This document shows positions 36,665-45,662 of a stretch of DNA of 64,000 bases, in pieces; the first letter of the stretch is position 1; each line of letters begins with the position of its first letter. The DNA is from Bacteroidales bacterium (GTDB lineage: Bacteria > Bacteroidota > Bacteroidia > Bacteroidales > Marinilabiliaceae): contig JAKSLG010000012.1 in assembly GCA_024401295.1 (NCBI GenBank), positions 1 through 64,000 of the forward strand, in the 5' to 3' direction. Made by a program: the position numbers and the translations under genes. The notes under the pieces are model-generated. The model had not been told where the DNA came from. It worked only from the letters and a program-made list of their open reading frames with translations, and made no database searches.

Positions 36665-37483
36665 TTATTTGTTTCTATTGTTTTCGATCTCCTCCATCGC
36701 ATCTATCACGATGTCGCTATTCTTTGTAAGCCAGAGCGATACTTCGGAACCAACTTCGCGTATGTCGGCACCATCGCCTCCTGGATTTTGTCTGTAGACA
36801 ACGGCCGATAGCGTGTCTGGGCGAACAACAGTCTCGTCATATATGAGACTGCCTATGGCGAGGCCGTCGTTTTTCAATGCGATTTCGGCTTCAGCAAGAG
36901 TGAGTCCGATGAGTTCTGGAATAATCACGTTGTTGCCTCCCGTTCCGCTGCCGACAATGAGCTGGATATTTGTTCCCTTCGGAACTTTTGTGCCCGCCTT
37001 GATTGGAGCGCCGTCGCATTGCTGTCCCATGACGAGGCCGTCATAATTGCTTGGCTTGTATATGATTTTTGCCAAGCGTAGCCCCGAAGTCTCAAGCACG
37101 ACCTGAGCATTGCGAAGCGAACAGTCAACAAGTTGCGGCATGACAACCATCTCTTGCGACCATGCGTTTATCGTGAGGAAGAGTTTGCGTCCTTTCTTTA
37201 CAGTCTTTCCTGCTGCAGGAATCTGCTCGACGATTGTACCAGGCAAGGCATCAGCTCTGTGTATCGAGTCGATCACAACATATTCAAGTCCAACATTTGT
37301 AATCTTTTCTTCAATTTGTCTGACCGTATTGCCAGTCAGGCTTGGAACGATGATTGTGCGTCCCGAAGTGGTGTATGATGTCAAACTCCATGTCAGACCC
37401 AAGATGATAAGTAGAAATATCACTATGGCAATCAAAACGTTGATCCAAAAGGTCTTAGATATGAAAAACTTGAAAAATCCCAT
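36665..37483 (-). CDS. Membrane-anchored protein with three PASTA domains
   Basis: A 272-residue protein with one N-terminal transmembrane helix (about 12-34) and three consecutive PASTA domains outside the membrane (about 42-110, 111-185, 186-260), recognisable by IIVPSLTGNTVRQIEEKI, VVMPQLVDCSLRNAQ and VIIPELIGLTLAEAE. PASTA domains bind peptidoglycan stem peptides or muropeptides. There is no attached Ser/Thr kinase or transpeptidase domain, unlike PknB or PBP2x. It precedes the pseudouridine synthase gene in the same operon; this pairing is common in Bacteroidetes as far as I recall. Start ATG 37483. Confidence 0.88.
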   Translation of the reverse strand: MGFFKFFISKTFWINVLIAIVIFLLIILGLTWSLTSYTTSGRTIIVPSLTGNTVRQIEEKITNVGLEYVVIDSIHRADALPGTIVEQIPAAGKTVKKGRKLFLTINAWSQEMVVMPQLVDCSLRNAQVVLETSGLRLAKIIYKPSNYDGLVMGQQCDGAPIKAGTKVPKGTNIQLIVGSGTGGNNVIIPELIGLTLAEAEIALKNDGLAIGSLIYDETVVRPDTLSAVVYRQNPGGDGADIREVGSEVSLWLTKNSDIVIDAMEEIENNRNK

Positions 37484-37557
37484 TTGCAAATTACATTTTC
37501 AGCCAAAGATAAGAATATTTTTGCAATTTGTTTTTCGCAATGCCATAAAAACAAAAA

Positions 37558-37582
37558 AACCTCATGGAAAATCCATGAGGTT
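37558..37582 (-). terminator. Terminator of rpmH
   Basis: A stem of 11 bp (AACCTCATGGA / TCCATGAGGTT) has a loop of three bases and T-rich sequence on the minus strand. Confidence 0.9.
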
Positions 37583-37607
37583 AATTCTTGCTTGCAAGAG
37601 GCGTCAA

Positions 37608-37769
37608 TTAATAAGCCTTGCCCTTGTTTTCGTCAGAAACTGTAAGCTGCTTACGACCCTTAGCGCGACGAGCAGCGAGTACTCGACGACCATTGGCTGT
37701 TGACATGCGCTCACGGAAACCGTGCTTGTTCACTCTCTTGCGGTTTGATGGCTGAAATGTTCTTTTCAT
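37608..37769 (-). CDS. rpmH: 50S ribosomal protein bL34
   Basis: A 53-residue basic protein, [18 protein letters not shown] at the N-terminus and [13 protein letters not shown] in the centre, is unmistakably bL34. Typical bacterial bL34 is 44-50 residues; a short tail ([13 protein letters not shown]) extends it here. It is located between rpsO and its own terminator, separated from the uS15 stop by 25 bases. It is not adjacent to rnpA/dnaA as in many other phyla. Confidence 0.96.
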   Translation of the reverse strand: MKRTFQPSNRKRVNKHGFRERMSTANGRRVLAARRAKGRKQLTVSDENKGKAY

Positions 37770-37794
37770 CGCTTTTGTAATTTTTTTAGGTTAA

Positions 37795-38064
37795 TTACTT
37801 GCGGAGACCCAATTTCGCTACGATTGCACGATAACGTTCGATGTCACGTGCCTTCAAATAGTCGAGAAGACGACGGCGTGAACCTACCAACTTCGTAAGA
37901 GCCTTGCTTGTTACAGTATCCTTCTTGTTTGACTTGAGGTGCTCAGTCAAATGGCTAATACGGTATGAGAACAATGCTATCTGGCTTTCTGCAGAACCAG
38001 TATCAGTGTTAGACTTTCCGTACTGACCGAAGATCTCTTGCTTCTTTTCTTTGTCCAAGTACAT
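37795..38064 (-). CDS. rpsO: 30S ribosomal protein uS15
   Basis: An 89-residue protein of normal length. TGSAESQIALFSYRISHLTEHLK, conserved in uS15, binds 16S rRNA helices 20-22; VGSRRRLLDYLK is the second signature. It has an excellent promoter upstream (38094-38124) and is probably co-transcribed with rpmH. Confidence 0.97.
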   Translation of the reverse strand: MYLDKEKKQEIFGQYGKSNTDTGSAESQIALFSYRISHLTEHLKSNKKDTVTSKALTKLVGSRRRLLDYLKARDIERYRAIVAKLGLRK

Positions 38065-38093
38065 TTTACTTTGTATTTAAAATTTAAGCGGTG

Positions 38094-38124
38094 CAAAATT
38101 AGTATTTATTTCTCACAATGCAAA
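38094..38124 (-). promoter_or_regulatory. Promoter of rpsO-rpmH
   Basis: On the minus strand: -33 TTTG (38121-38124), spacer 19, -7 TAATTTTG (38094-38101). Full consensus match, 29 bases before the start codon. Confidence 0.8.
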
Positions 38125-38348
38125 ACTCTTGCATTTTATTTTTTTGAAGATTGTCTTTTTTCTTCTCTTTTTGAGCGGTACTTATAGTGTAAGATGCTGC
38201 GGCTTTATTGATAAAATTGCATTTGTTTTCTTGGCTTCCAGAATCTGTCCGGTACGCTTCCGTGGTCGTGTTTGTCTGTGAACTGAGCATATTGCCAACA
38301 TTGACTTTTGTCTTTGTCGACAGATCTTTATGGTCTTAATTGTAAAAA

Positions 38349-38389
38349 AAGACATACGGCATAGAGTTTATCTCGGTGCCGTATGTCTT
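38349..38389 (-). terminator. Terminator of LRR gene 1
   Basis: A perfect 13-bp stem AAGACATACGGCA / TGCCGTATGTCTT has a T tract on the minus strand. Confidence 0.9.
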
Positions 38390-38412
38390 GTTGCGTATAA
38401 GTTCTTGAAACG

Positions 38413-39774
38413 TTACCTTATCAATACTTTCTTGCCATTGATGATGTTGATGCCTTTTTGTGGGGCATTCAATTTCTGACCCATAATATCGTATATGCCC
38501 TCTGGGTTGCGATTGTCAATGGTTATATTGTCAATGGCTGTTTCCATTTCTACGAAATTGTATTTTCCGTAATCAACGGTTTCCCAAGCGCCTTTATATG
38601 CTTCAATTGTTCCTTTCGGGATGTAGAATGTCTTTACGGGAATAAATCCAGTGTTGTCTATATTCCATGAACAGAAAACGTAATTGTAGTGGTCGATGTC
38701 TCGCTTAAGCAACGCTGGAGGTTCTGTTGCATGTATTTTTACTGTGGTTAAGTTGTCACACCATTCAAATGCATAAGTGCCAATTGTCTTTATGTTTGAA
38801 GAAAATGTGACGGTGGTTAATCCTTTGCATGAGCCAAAAGCCGCGCTGCCAATAGTTGTCACACCTGAAGGAATGACGATAGATGTTAAACCATTGCATG
38901 CATGGAATGCAAGTTCTTTGATTTCTGTCACGCTTTCTGGAATCGATAAAGATGTCAAACTGCTACAGTCTTCAAACGCACGAGTGCCAATTGATACGAC
39001 TTTTTCCGGAATTGTAATAGTCGTTAGGCTGCTGCATAAACTAAACACACAATTGTTTAGTTTTGTAATATTTGAAGGTATATTGACTGCTTTCAGTTTT
39101 TTTGAAGCATAGAATGCATATTCTCCGATCTCTGTGACGCTTTCAGGGATGACGACGGATGTTAAGTTCGAACCTTCAAAAGAGTGAGGGCCGACCGATG
39201 TGACGCCATTTGGGATTGTGGCATCTCCGCCTTTGCCGATATATGCCGTTAATTTTGTCTTTTCGGCATCAGCATAAATGAAATCTCCATCAAAAAAACC
39301 GTTTATTGTTAGTGCTCCCCAAGGTTCTCCTTTCGCGGTGCCGCTATACACGACGTTTTTGACACAATAAAATGCGTCTTTCTCGATGTCTGTGACGCTG
39401 TTCGGAATGGTGAGTGATGTCAATCCGTCGCAAAAGCTGAAAGCGTCGTCACCAATCGCGGTTACGCTTTCAGGAATAGTGACGGATGTTACTTTGTCGC
39501 ACATTTCAAATGCCTCATCTGTAATCTCTGTTACACTATAATTGATTCCGTTGTATGTGACGGATGAAGGGATGTTTATATCTCCGGAATAATGTTTGCC
39601 TTCGTACATATAGAAGTGATCGTACGTAACTGCGACGGTGTTCCCCGTTCCCGGATTTATACGGTAGTATATTCCATCAACTATGAAATCGTACTTGATG
39701 TATGGTCTGTTGTCTGCCCAAGTCGATGAACTTGCAAGCAAGGCAAAAAGCGAGAAGATCAAATTTCTTTTCAT
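38413..39774 (-). CDS. BspA-type leucine-rich repeat surface protein 1
   Basis: A 453-residue secreted protein (signal peptide about 1-20 ending TWA). It has about ten LRR_5/BspA-type repeats of 22-23 residues with the core IPESVTEIGxxAFxxCxxLTS (about residues 70-360). Such proteins bind host or bacterial ligands at the surface of Prevotella and relatives. The C-terminus, with GIYDIMGQKLN followed by a basic hydrophobic strand ending KVLIR, resembles a T9SS-type C-terminal sorting domain, so secretion to the cell surface is likely (inference). Expression appears to depend on a promoter built partly of a hexamer repeat (39800-39850). Confidence 0.88.
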   Translation of the reverse strand: MKRNLIFSLFALLASSSTWADNRPYIKYDFIVDGIYYRINPGTGNTVAVTYDHFYMYEGKHYSGDINIPSSVTYNGINYSVTEITDEAFEMCDKVTSVTIPESVTAIGDDAFSFCDGLTSLTIPNSVTDIEKDAFYCVKNVVYSGTAKGEPWGALTINGFFDGDFIYADAEKTKLTAYIGKGGDATIPNGVTSVGPHSFEGSNLTSVVIPESVTEIGEYAFYASKKLKAVNIPSNITKLNNCVFSLCSSLTTITIPEKVVSIGTRAFEDCSSLTSLSIPESVTEIKELAFHACNGLTSIVIPSGVTTIGSAAFGSCKGLTTVTFSSNIKTIGTYAFEWCDNLTTVKIHATEPPALLKRDIDHYNYVFCSWNIDNTGFIPVKTFYIPKGTIEAYKGAWETVDYGKYNFVEMETAIDNITIDNRNPEGIYDIMGQKLNAPQKGINIINGKKVLIR

Positions 39775-39799
39775 TTTCTTGATTTTAAAGTTTTAATCA

Positions 39800-39850
39800 C
39801 AAATATATCAAAATCAAAATCAAAATCAAAATCAAAATCAAAATCAAAAA
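39800..39850 (-). promoter_or_regulatory. Promoter of LRR gene 1 containing a hexamer repeat
   Basis: On the minus strand a -7 box TATATTTG (39800-39807) abuts seven tandem copies of TTTTGA (39808-39850). Each copy supplies a TTTG, so -33 boxes exist at spacings 7, 13, 19, 25 and so on; the N19 one (39827-39830) fits the consensus. Repeat and promoter are the same DNA. Confidence 0.7.
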
Positions 39851-40528
39851 AATACACCTAAATGTAATTTTCTGGGTTTTGATACCTATATATAATATAT
39901 ATTAAATATGTTTTTTTCTTGATTTTTGCAGATGGACATAAATTAATATGGTGTTTTTTTGTGGTCATTGTCACAGTTGTAAGTGGGGCACGTTTGGCCA
40001 GAGGCTGTTTGAAAACAAGGTGTCAACAAGCAGCAATGTGTATCAGATATCTTTTTGATTCCGGATCGCAGCAGAGTGAATCTTTTTTTTGTCTTGTTGT
40101 AAAGGGCACATATACGGATTTTTGATAATACTTGGTGACTTTTAAAGATGTGAAAGACAACTGCTGTCAGAGTTCTGTTGAGCTGCCGATACATAATTAT
40201 ATGATATAATAAAATGATTGATTTGTTATAATGAAGACCATTTAGCGCGTTAAAAAAATAATAAAATCTGCGCTATGTCAGTTTTGTATGCTTTTTTTTG
40301 TCTATTGAAAACGTGTTTTTGTATGTAATCGCTTCGGTTCGATGGTCTGTTTTGAATATTTTTTAGTTACATTTTTTTTCATAAAATGCGCTCTACATAA
40401 AAAAAAGTGATTTTTTTAAAAAAAATATTTAATCGTTCATTTTCTTTGTTTGTTGCAGATTTATAGCGATTTACAATCGCCTTCTTTCCGCTGTAACGCG
40501 TTTTGAAAAATTTTGTTACAAAACAGAG
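39851..40528. other. AT-rich non-coding region before susC
   Basis: A 678-base non-coding stretch with long A and T tracts (for example around 40400-40430). Short open frames inside lack ribosome-binding sites or protein character. Nothing identified apart from the susC promoter at its right end. Confidence 0.5.
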
Positions 40529-40560
40529 TTTGTTAATCTTTAATAATATATCTAACTTTA
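40529..40560 (+). promoter_or_regulatory. Promoter of susC-susD
   Basis: -33 TTTG (40529-40532), spacer 20, -7 TAACTTTA (40553-40560; one mismatch at the last base). The leader to the susC ATG is about 80 bases. Confidence 0.65.
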
Positions 40561-40649
40561 CATCGGCATTAATTGTTAGAGTCGTAACAAAACAAAACCT
40601 AGATTGAAATACTAATGAAAGATGCCAAGTAATTTAAACCTTATGTTAT

Positions 40650-43600
40650 ATGAAGAAAATTCAATTCAGAGCTAAGCACATGGGATTGCTTCTTCTGTTG
40701 TTCTTCTTGCCAGTAATGGCGATTGCACAGAATATTGCAATTCGTGGTTTGGTAAAGGACCAGGCAGGTGAACCTGTTCCTGGTGCCAATGTGTTCGTGA
40801 AAGGCACGACTAGTGGTACAATTACCGATATGGACGGTGTGTATTCTATCAATGCGCCTTCAAATGCAACACTCGTATTCTCGTTCATCGGTTTCACTAC
40901 GCAGGAAGTTCCTGTGCAGGGTAGATCAGTGATCGATGTAGCTTTGCAGGACGACGCTATGGAACTTGGCGAAGTCGTTGCTGTTGGTTACGGTACTGTA
41001 AAGAAGAGTGACCTTACTGGTTCGGTTGCATCTGTAGGTGCTGATGCCCTCAAGAACCGTGCAACATCAGATGCTGCTGCTGCACTTCAGGGTAAGGCTG
41101 CCGGCGTTCAGATTCTTTCTAACTCTGGTGCTCCTGGTACTGGTGCTGAGATCCGCGTTCGTGGTATGTCTTCAAACTCAGGCAACCTCGGGCCTCTCAT
41201 GATCGTGGACGGTTTGAAGGTTGATAACATTCAGTACCTTGACCCAGAAATGATCGAGTCTATGGAGATCTTGAAGGATGCCGCTTCTGCAGCAATTTAT
41301 GGTGCACAGGCAGGTAACGGTGTCGTTCTCATCACTACAAAGAATGGCTCTAAGTCTAAAGATGGTACTATCTTCTACAATGGTCAGTGGCAGTTGAGCA
41401 TGTTGTCTCGTGATCTTGAAGTGCTTGACGCAAACCAGTATGTTGACTTCTTCTCTAAAGTTAAGGGTGGTAACAAGAAGTTTGCTGATGAAGTTCGTAC
41501 TGACAAGTATGGTAACTGGGATGGTACTGAAATCAATTGGGCTGATGAGGTATTCGAGCCAACTTGGAATACTCGTCATACTATTGGTGTTCAGGGCGGT
41601 AACGACAGAGGTAGCTTCTTCCTTGCTGGTAACATCGTTAAGAACAACGGTATCTTCAAGGGTGACAAGGATATGTATAAGAGATATACATTCCAGGCTA
41701 ATGCTGATTACAAGATTAAGAGCTGGCTTACTGTAGGTACTAATAACTCTGCAGAGAAGTGGGAAACTAAGTCTGTGTCTTCACAGAATGATAACGGTTC
41801 TGCACTCTTGGCTGCTATTTCTCAGGACCCATTGTTCGGTCCTTATTGCGACGACGAGAGCCAGCTTAATGATAGACAGAAGGACGCACTCGAGAAGGGT
41901 ATCACAGTTCTTGCTGATCCAAAGACTGGTAAGTACTACAGACTCTCTCCTATCTCTGGTCAGTCTCAGTCGGCTAACCCATTCGTTATGAGAGATAACA
42001 ATGAGGCTACTAATTCAGGTATGACTCTTCGTGGTACTACATTCTTGAACTTCACTCCTATTAAGGGTCTTGTGTATACTTCACGTTTCGGTTATCGCAT
42101 GTCTTACAGCAATAGCCATAGATACACATTCCCTTATGAAGCAAATGACTTCGTACGTTCTGAAACTTACAGCATTTCTGCTTCTGCAAACACAGGCTTC
42201 TTCTACAACTGGGAAAACTTTATTAACTACAACCATACATTCGCAGAAAAGCATGACATTAATGCAATGGTTGGTATGTCTTGGGAGCAGAATCACAGCG
42301 ATAACGTAAATATTTCTGCTTCAGGTGAAGACATTCTTAAGGGTTATGAGCCAAACTTCCGCTATATGGATTATGTACTTGCTGATGTCGCTAAGTCTGG
42401 TGGTAACGCTCCTGGCGACAGCAAGGCACTTGCATACTTTGGCCGTTTTATGTATAGCTATGACAGCCGTTATAGCTTGCAGTTCAACTTCCGTGCTGAT
42501 GCATTCGACTCTTCAAAGCTTCCTGCTGATGCTCGTTGGGGTAAATTCCCTTCATTCTCTGCAGGTTGGACAGCTAGCAACGAATCATTCATCAAGGATA
42601 ACGTCCCTACAGACGTTCTTTCATTCTTGAAGTTCCGTGGTTCATGGGGTAAGAACGGTAACATCAACGTGCTTAACAATTATCCATATGCAGTTAGCAT
42701 CATCGCTAACGATGACTGGTATCAGTATAGCACAGACGGTTCTGCTGTATACTCTTCTGTTACTAATGGTTTGCCAAACCCTAACCTCAGATGGGAAGAG
42801 TCTAAGCAGCTTGACCTCGGTATGGATGCTAAGTTCCTTAACAGCCGTCTCTCTTTGACAGTTGACTGGTATAAGAAGACAACAGATGGCCTTTTGGTTA
42901 ACGTTAAGCCTACTATCGAGACAGGTGTAGGAAATACAGTTATCAACGCTGGTACTGTTGAAAATACAGGTCTTGAAATTGAACTCGGTTGGAAGGATAG
43001 AATTGGTGACTTCTCATATTCTATCAGCGGTAACATGGCTACTCTCCACAACGAACTTACTTATCTTGATCCTTCTGTTGATGCTATCACAGGTCGTGGT
43101 CCTCAGGGTTCTAACATCCAGACAAGATGTTCTGTAGGTAACGAACTCTGGTACCTCTATGGCTACAAGTTCGACAAGTTCGATGAGAAGGGTAAGGCTA
43201 CTTTCAAAGATATCAATGGCGATGGCAAGGTAACTGAAGATGACTTCACTAACATCGGTAGTGGTCTTCCAAACCTTACTTATGGTATCACAATCAGCTT
43301 GGAATACAAGGGTCTCGACTTGAATATCTTCGGTACAGGTGTAAGCGGTGTTGATATTCTCCCATTGCCATGGCGTACAGACCGTCCATATTGTAATGTT
43401 TACAAGTGGTACTATGAGAATTCATACGATGTTGACACTAAGAAGGGTGAGTTCCCTGCTCTCGATCAGTGGAACCTCTCAGCATTCAGCTCAGATCTCG
43501 CACTTTCAAATGGTTCATTCTTCAAGATTAAGCAGATTCAGCTCGGTTACACATTGCCTTCAGAGTTGACAAAGAAGGTATTTATCCAGAACCTCCGCGT

Positions 43601-43754
43601 ATTTGCTTCTCTCGAGAACTTCTTCACTTTCACAAAGTACTATGGTCTCGATCCTGAAGTTGCTTCTTCTAACACTAATAATCAGCTTGGTATCGATATG
43701 GCAGCATATCCTACTGCTAAGCAGGTTATCTTCGGTGTCAACCTTACATTCTAA
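40650..43754 (+). CDS. SusC/RagA-family TonB-dependent outer-membrane transporter
   Basis: A 1034-residue protein with signal peptide (1-26, ending AIAQ). The N-terminal carboxypeptidase-regulatory-like domain (about 27-110, IRGLVKDQAGEPVPGANVFVKG) is followed by a TonB box region and plug (about 112-235, VVAVGYGTVKKSDLTGSV ... MRVRGMSS-type IRVRGMSSNSG) and a 22-strand barrel to the end (...IFGVNLTF). SusC proteins import glycans or peptides using energy from TonB together with a SusD lid. Codon use is biased to GGT, GCT and similar, unlike the neighbours, suggesting high expression. The stop codon overlaps the first in-frame ATG of the susD frame. No enzyme genes adjoin it, so the substrate is unknown. 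Confidence 0.95.
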   Translation: MKKIQFRAKHMGLLLLLFFLPVMAIAQNIAIRGLVKDQAGEPVPGANVFVKGTTSGTITDMDGVYSINAPSNATLVFSFIGFTTQEVPVQGRSVIDVALQDDAMELGEVVAVGYGTVKKSDLTGSVASVGADALKNRATSDAAAALQGKAAGVQILSNSGAPGTGAEIRVRGMSSNSGNLGPLMIVDGLKVDNIQYLDPEMIESMEILKDAASAAIYGAQAGNGVVLITTKNGSKSKDGTIFYNGQWQLSMLSRDLEVLDANQYVDFFSKVKGGNKKFADEVRTDKYGNWDGTEINWADEVFEPTWNTRHTIGVQGGNDRGSFFLAGNIVKNNGIFKGDKDMYKRYTFQANADYKIKSWLTVGTNNSAEKWETKSVSSQNDNGSALLAAISQDPLFGPYCDDESQLNDRQKDALEKGITVLADPKTGKYYRLSPISGQSQSANPFVMRDNNEATNSGMTLRGTTFLNFTPIKGLVYTSRFGYRMSYSNSHRYTFPYEANDFVRSETYSISASANTGFFYNWENFINYNHTFAEKHDINAMVGMSWEQNHSDNVNISASGEDILKGYEPNFRYMDYVLADVAKSGGNAPGDSKALAYFGRFMYSYDSRYSLQFNFRADAFDSSKLPADARWGKFPSFSAGWTASNESFIKDNVPTDVLSFLKFRGSWGKNGNINVLNNYPYAVSIIANDDWYQYSTDGSAVYSSVTNGLPNPNLRWEESKQLDLGMDAKFLNSRLSLTVDWYKKTTDGLLVNVKPTIETGVGNTVINAGTVENTGLEIELGWKDRIGDFSYSISGNMATLHNELTYLDPSVDAITGRGPQGSNIQTRCSVGNELWYLYGYKFDKFDEKGKATFKDINGDGKVTEDDFTNIGSGLPNLTYGITISLEYKGLDLNIFGTGVSGVDILPLPWRTDRPYCNVYKWYYENSYDVDTKKGEFPALDQWNLSAFSSDLALSNGSFFKIKQIQLGYTLPSELTKKVFIQNLRVFASLENFFTFTKYYGLDPEVASSNTNNQLGIDMAAYPTAKQVIFGVNLTF

Positions 43755-43774
43755 TGCTTAGAACAGAAACTAAT

Positions 43775-45457
43775 ATGAAAAAGTCAATATTTTTACTTCC
43801 TGCTGTTACCTTGGCTTTAGGCTTTGCAGGTTGTGATGAGGAAAGATTGGACATTCCTCAAAAGGGTGTTGTTAATCTTGAAACATTCTATCAGACCGAC
43901 GCTGACGCAGTAGCAGCTATTACTAAGGTATATGCTGATACTCAGAAGAACTTCGCTATGATGGAAGGTGAGTACAACATCAGCCCTTACGATGCTCTCG
44001 TTAATTTCCAGGACGATGACCTTTGGTTCTCAGGTTCTGGTCCAGAAGATGCTGTAAACGCTCGTGAATATCACGATTTCCGTTTCGCTACAAACAACTG
44101 GATTGTTGAGTCTGGTTATGCAGCATTCTATCGCTCTATTCAGAAGTGTAATCTTGTTATCAACAACTTTACAACTGAAAGACTTGGTGAACTTACTCCT
44201 ACTATGAAGCGTGCTGTGGCTGAGGCTCGTGTTATGCGTGCTTTCGACCATTTCAACCTCGCTATCTATTGGGGTGTTCCTCCTATCGTAAAAACTGTTA
44301 TCACAGCTGAAGATCGTCCTGAAAACGCTGCTTCTCAGGAAGAAGTTCTCAAGTTCGTCATCGAAGATATCGATGCAGCTCTTGCAGATCTCGACGAGCG
44401 TGAGTCTGTTGATGATCAGGAAGGTGCATACAAGATTTCTAAGGGTTTCGCTCTTGCTCTCAAGGGTAAGGCTCAGGTATGGCTCAAGGATTGGGCTGGT
44501 GCAAAGGAATCTCTCAAGGCTGTTATTAACTCAGGTAAGTACGCTTTGGTTCCTAGCGAGCAGATGAAGGATCTCCTTCACAATACTGCTAAGGGTTGCT
44601 CTGAGGCTGTATTCGAGTTCAACATCGTTGATAACGATAACCTTTACACTGGTTATGAACCAAACCAGAGAGGTGGTTGGAACCTTTCTAACACATTCTC
44701 ATGGCGTGGTGATTACTTCTATACTTTCGTTAAGGACAAGATCTTCAACTCTGGTTGGGGCTGGACAAACCCTACTAAGGCATTTGGTGATGACCTCGTT
44801 AAAAATGATGGTGATGAGTCATACCGTCGTCTTGCTTGGATCGTAAGATGGGATGATCTCTACAAGGATGAGTGGAAAGATCAGTTCCAGAATGCATCTA
44901 AGGGTGAGATCGGCATGAAGCCAGGCCAAATGTGGCATTCTTGCGGTGGTTACTTCAACTACAAGACAGTTGTTCACCCATGCCAGGGTGACCAGTTCGC
45001 AAACTGTACACAGCCAGCAAGAAACTACTCTATCATGCGTTACGCTGAGGTTCTCCTCTTGTATGCTGAGGCTTGTGCTATGACAAGCGACAATGATGGT
45101 CTCAAGTATTTGAACGCTATTCAGGAACGTGCTGGTTCTAAGCATGTATCTTCATCACTTACACTTGATGAAGTTAAGTCAGAAAAGCGTTTCGAGTTGT
45201 GGCTAGAAGGTTGTCGTTCAGTTGACCTCAAGCGTTGGGGTGATCTTGAGACTCTTAAGAAGGCTGATTACTATACTCCTGACTTCGGTGTAACTGATGA
45301 TAAGAAGGCTAAACTTGATGAGTCTAATGCTGACTACTATCAGAAGACTTATGGCACAGATGCTCTTGGTTACAAGGATGGTAAGGACGAATTCCTCCCA
45401 TTCCCATTCTCGGCTGTAAGATTGAACACTGGTCTTAAGCAGAATCCAGGCTGGTAA
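43775..45457 (+). CDS. SusD/RagB-family nutrient-binding outer-membrane lipoprotein
   Basis: A 560-residue lipoprotein (lipobox GFAGC, Cys about 19), partner and lid of the upstream SusC. RagB/SusD features: helical TPR scaffold, FYQTDADAVAAITKVYADTQ near the N-terminus, EARVMRAFDHFNLAIYWGVPPIV, and the C-terminal FELWLEGCRSVDLKRWGDLE plus FPFSAVRLNTGLKQNPGW. I used ATG 43775, which directly begins the signal peptide; an ATG at 43754 overlapping the susC stop would add seven residues. A strong terminator follows at 45497. Confidence 0.95.
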   Translation: MKKSIFLLPAVTLALGFAGCDEERLDIPQKGVVNLETFYQTDADAVAAITKVYADTQKNFAMMEGEYNISPYDALVNFQDDDLWFSGSGPEDAVNAREYHDFRFATNNWIVESGYAAFYRSIQKCNLVINNFTTERLGELTPTMKRAVAEARVMRAFDHFNLAIYWGVPPIVKTVITAEDRPENAASQEEVLKFVIEDIDAALADLDERESVDDQEGAYKISKGFALALKGKAQVWLKDWAGAKESLKAVINSGKYALVPSEQMKDLLHNTAKGCSEAVFEFNIVDNDNLYTGYEPNQRGGWNLSNTFSWRGDYFYTFVKDKIFNSGWGWTNPTKAFGDDLVKNDGDESYRRLAWIVRWDDLYKDEWKDQFQNASKGEIGMKPGQMWHSCGGYFNYKTVVHPCQGDQFANCTQPARNYSIMRYAEVLLLYAEACAMTSDNDGLKYLNAIQERAGSKHVSSSLTLDEVKSEKRFELWLEGCRSVDLKRWGDLETLKKADYYTPDFGVTDDKKAKLDESNADYYQKTYGTDALGYKDGKDEFLPFPFSAVRLNTGLKQNPGW

Positions 45458-45496
45458 TAATTTGAAAAAGATATTTATTATATAATATCTGATTGG

Positions 45497-45530
45497 GGAG
45501 CTACTCATTCCTGAGTAGCTCCTTTTTTTT
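45497..45530 (+). terminator. Terminator of susC-susD
   Basis: A perfect 11-bp stem GGAGCTACTCA / TGAGTAGCTCC, loop TTCC, eight T. Confidence 0.95.
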
Positions 45531-45662
45531 CTACCTTTGAAATGGCGTAGAATAATTTATGATGGTATGACAATCAAATCTTTGTCTTTTTATACATCTC
45601 TGCTATGCTTTGGCACGCTTTTTGATTTATGATTACTAGTTAATAATTCAAACAACTATATT

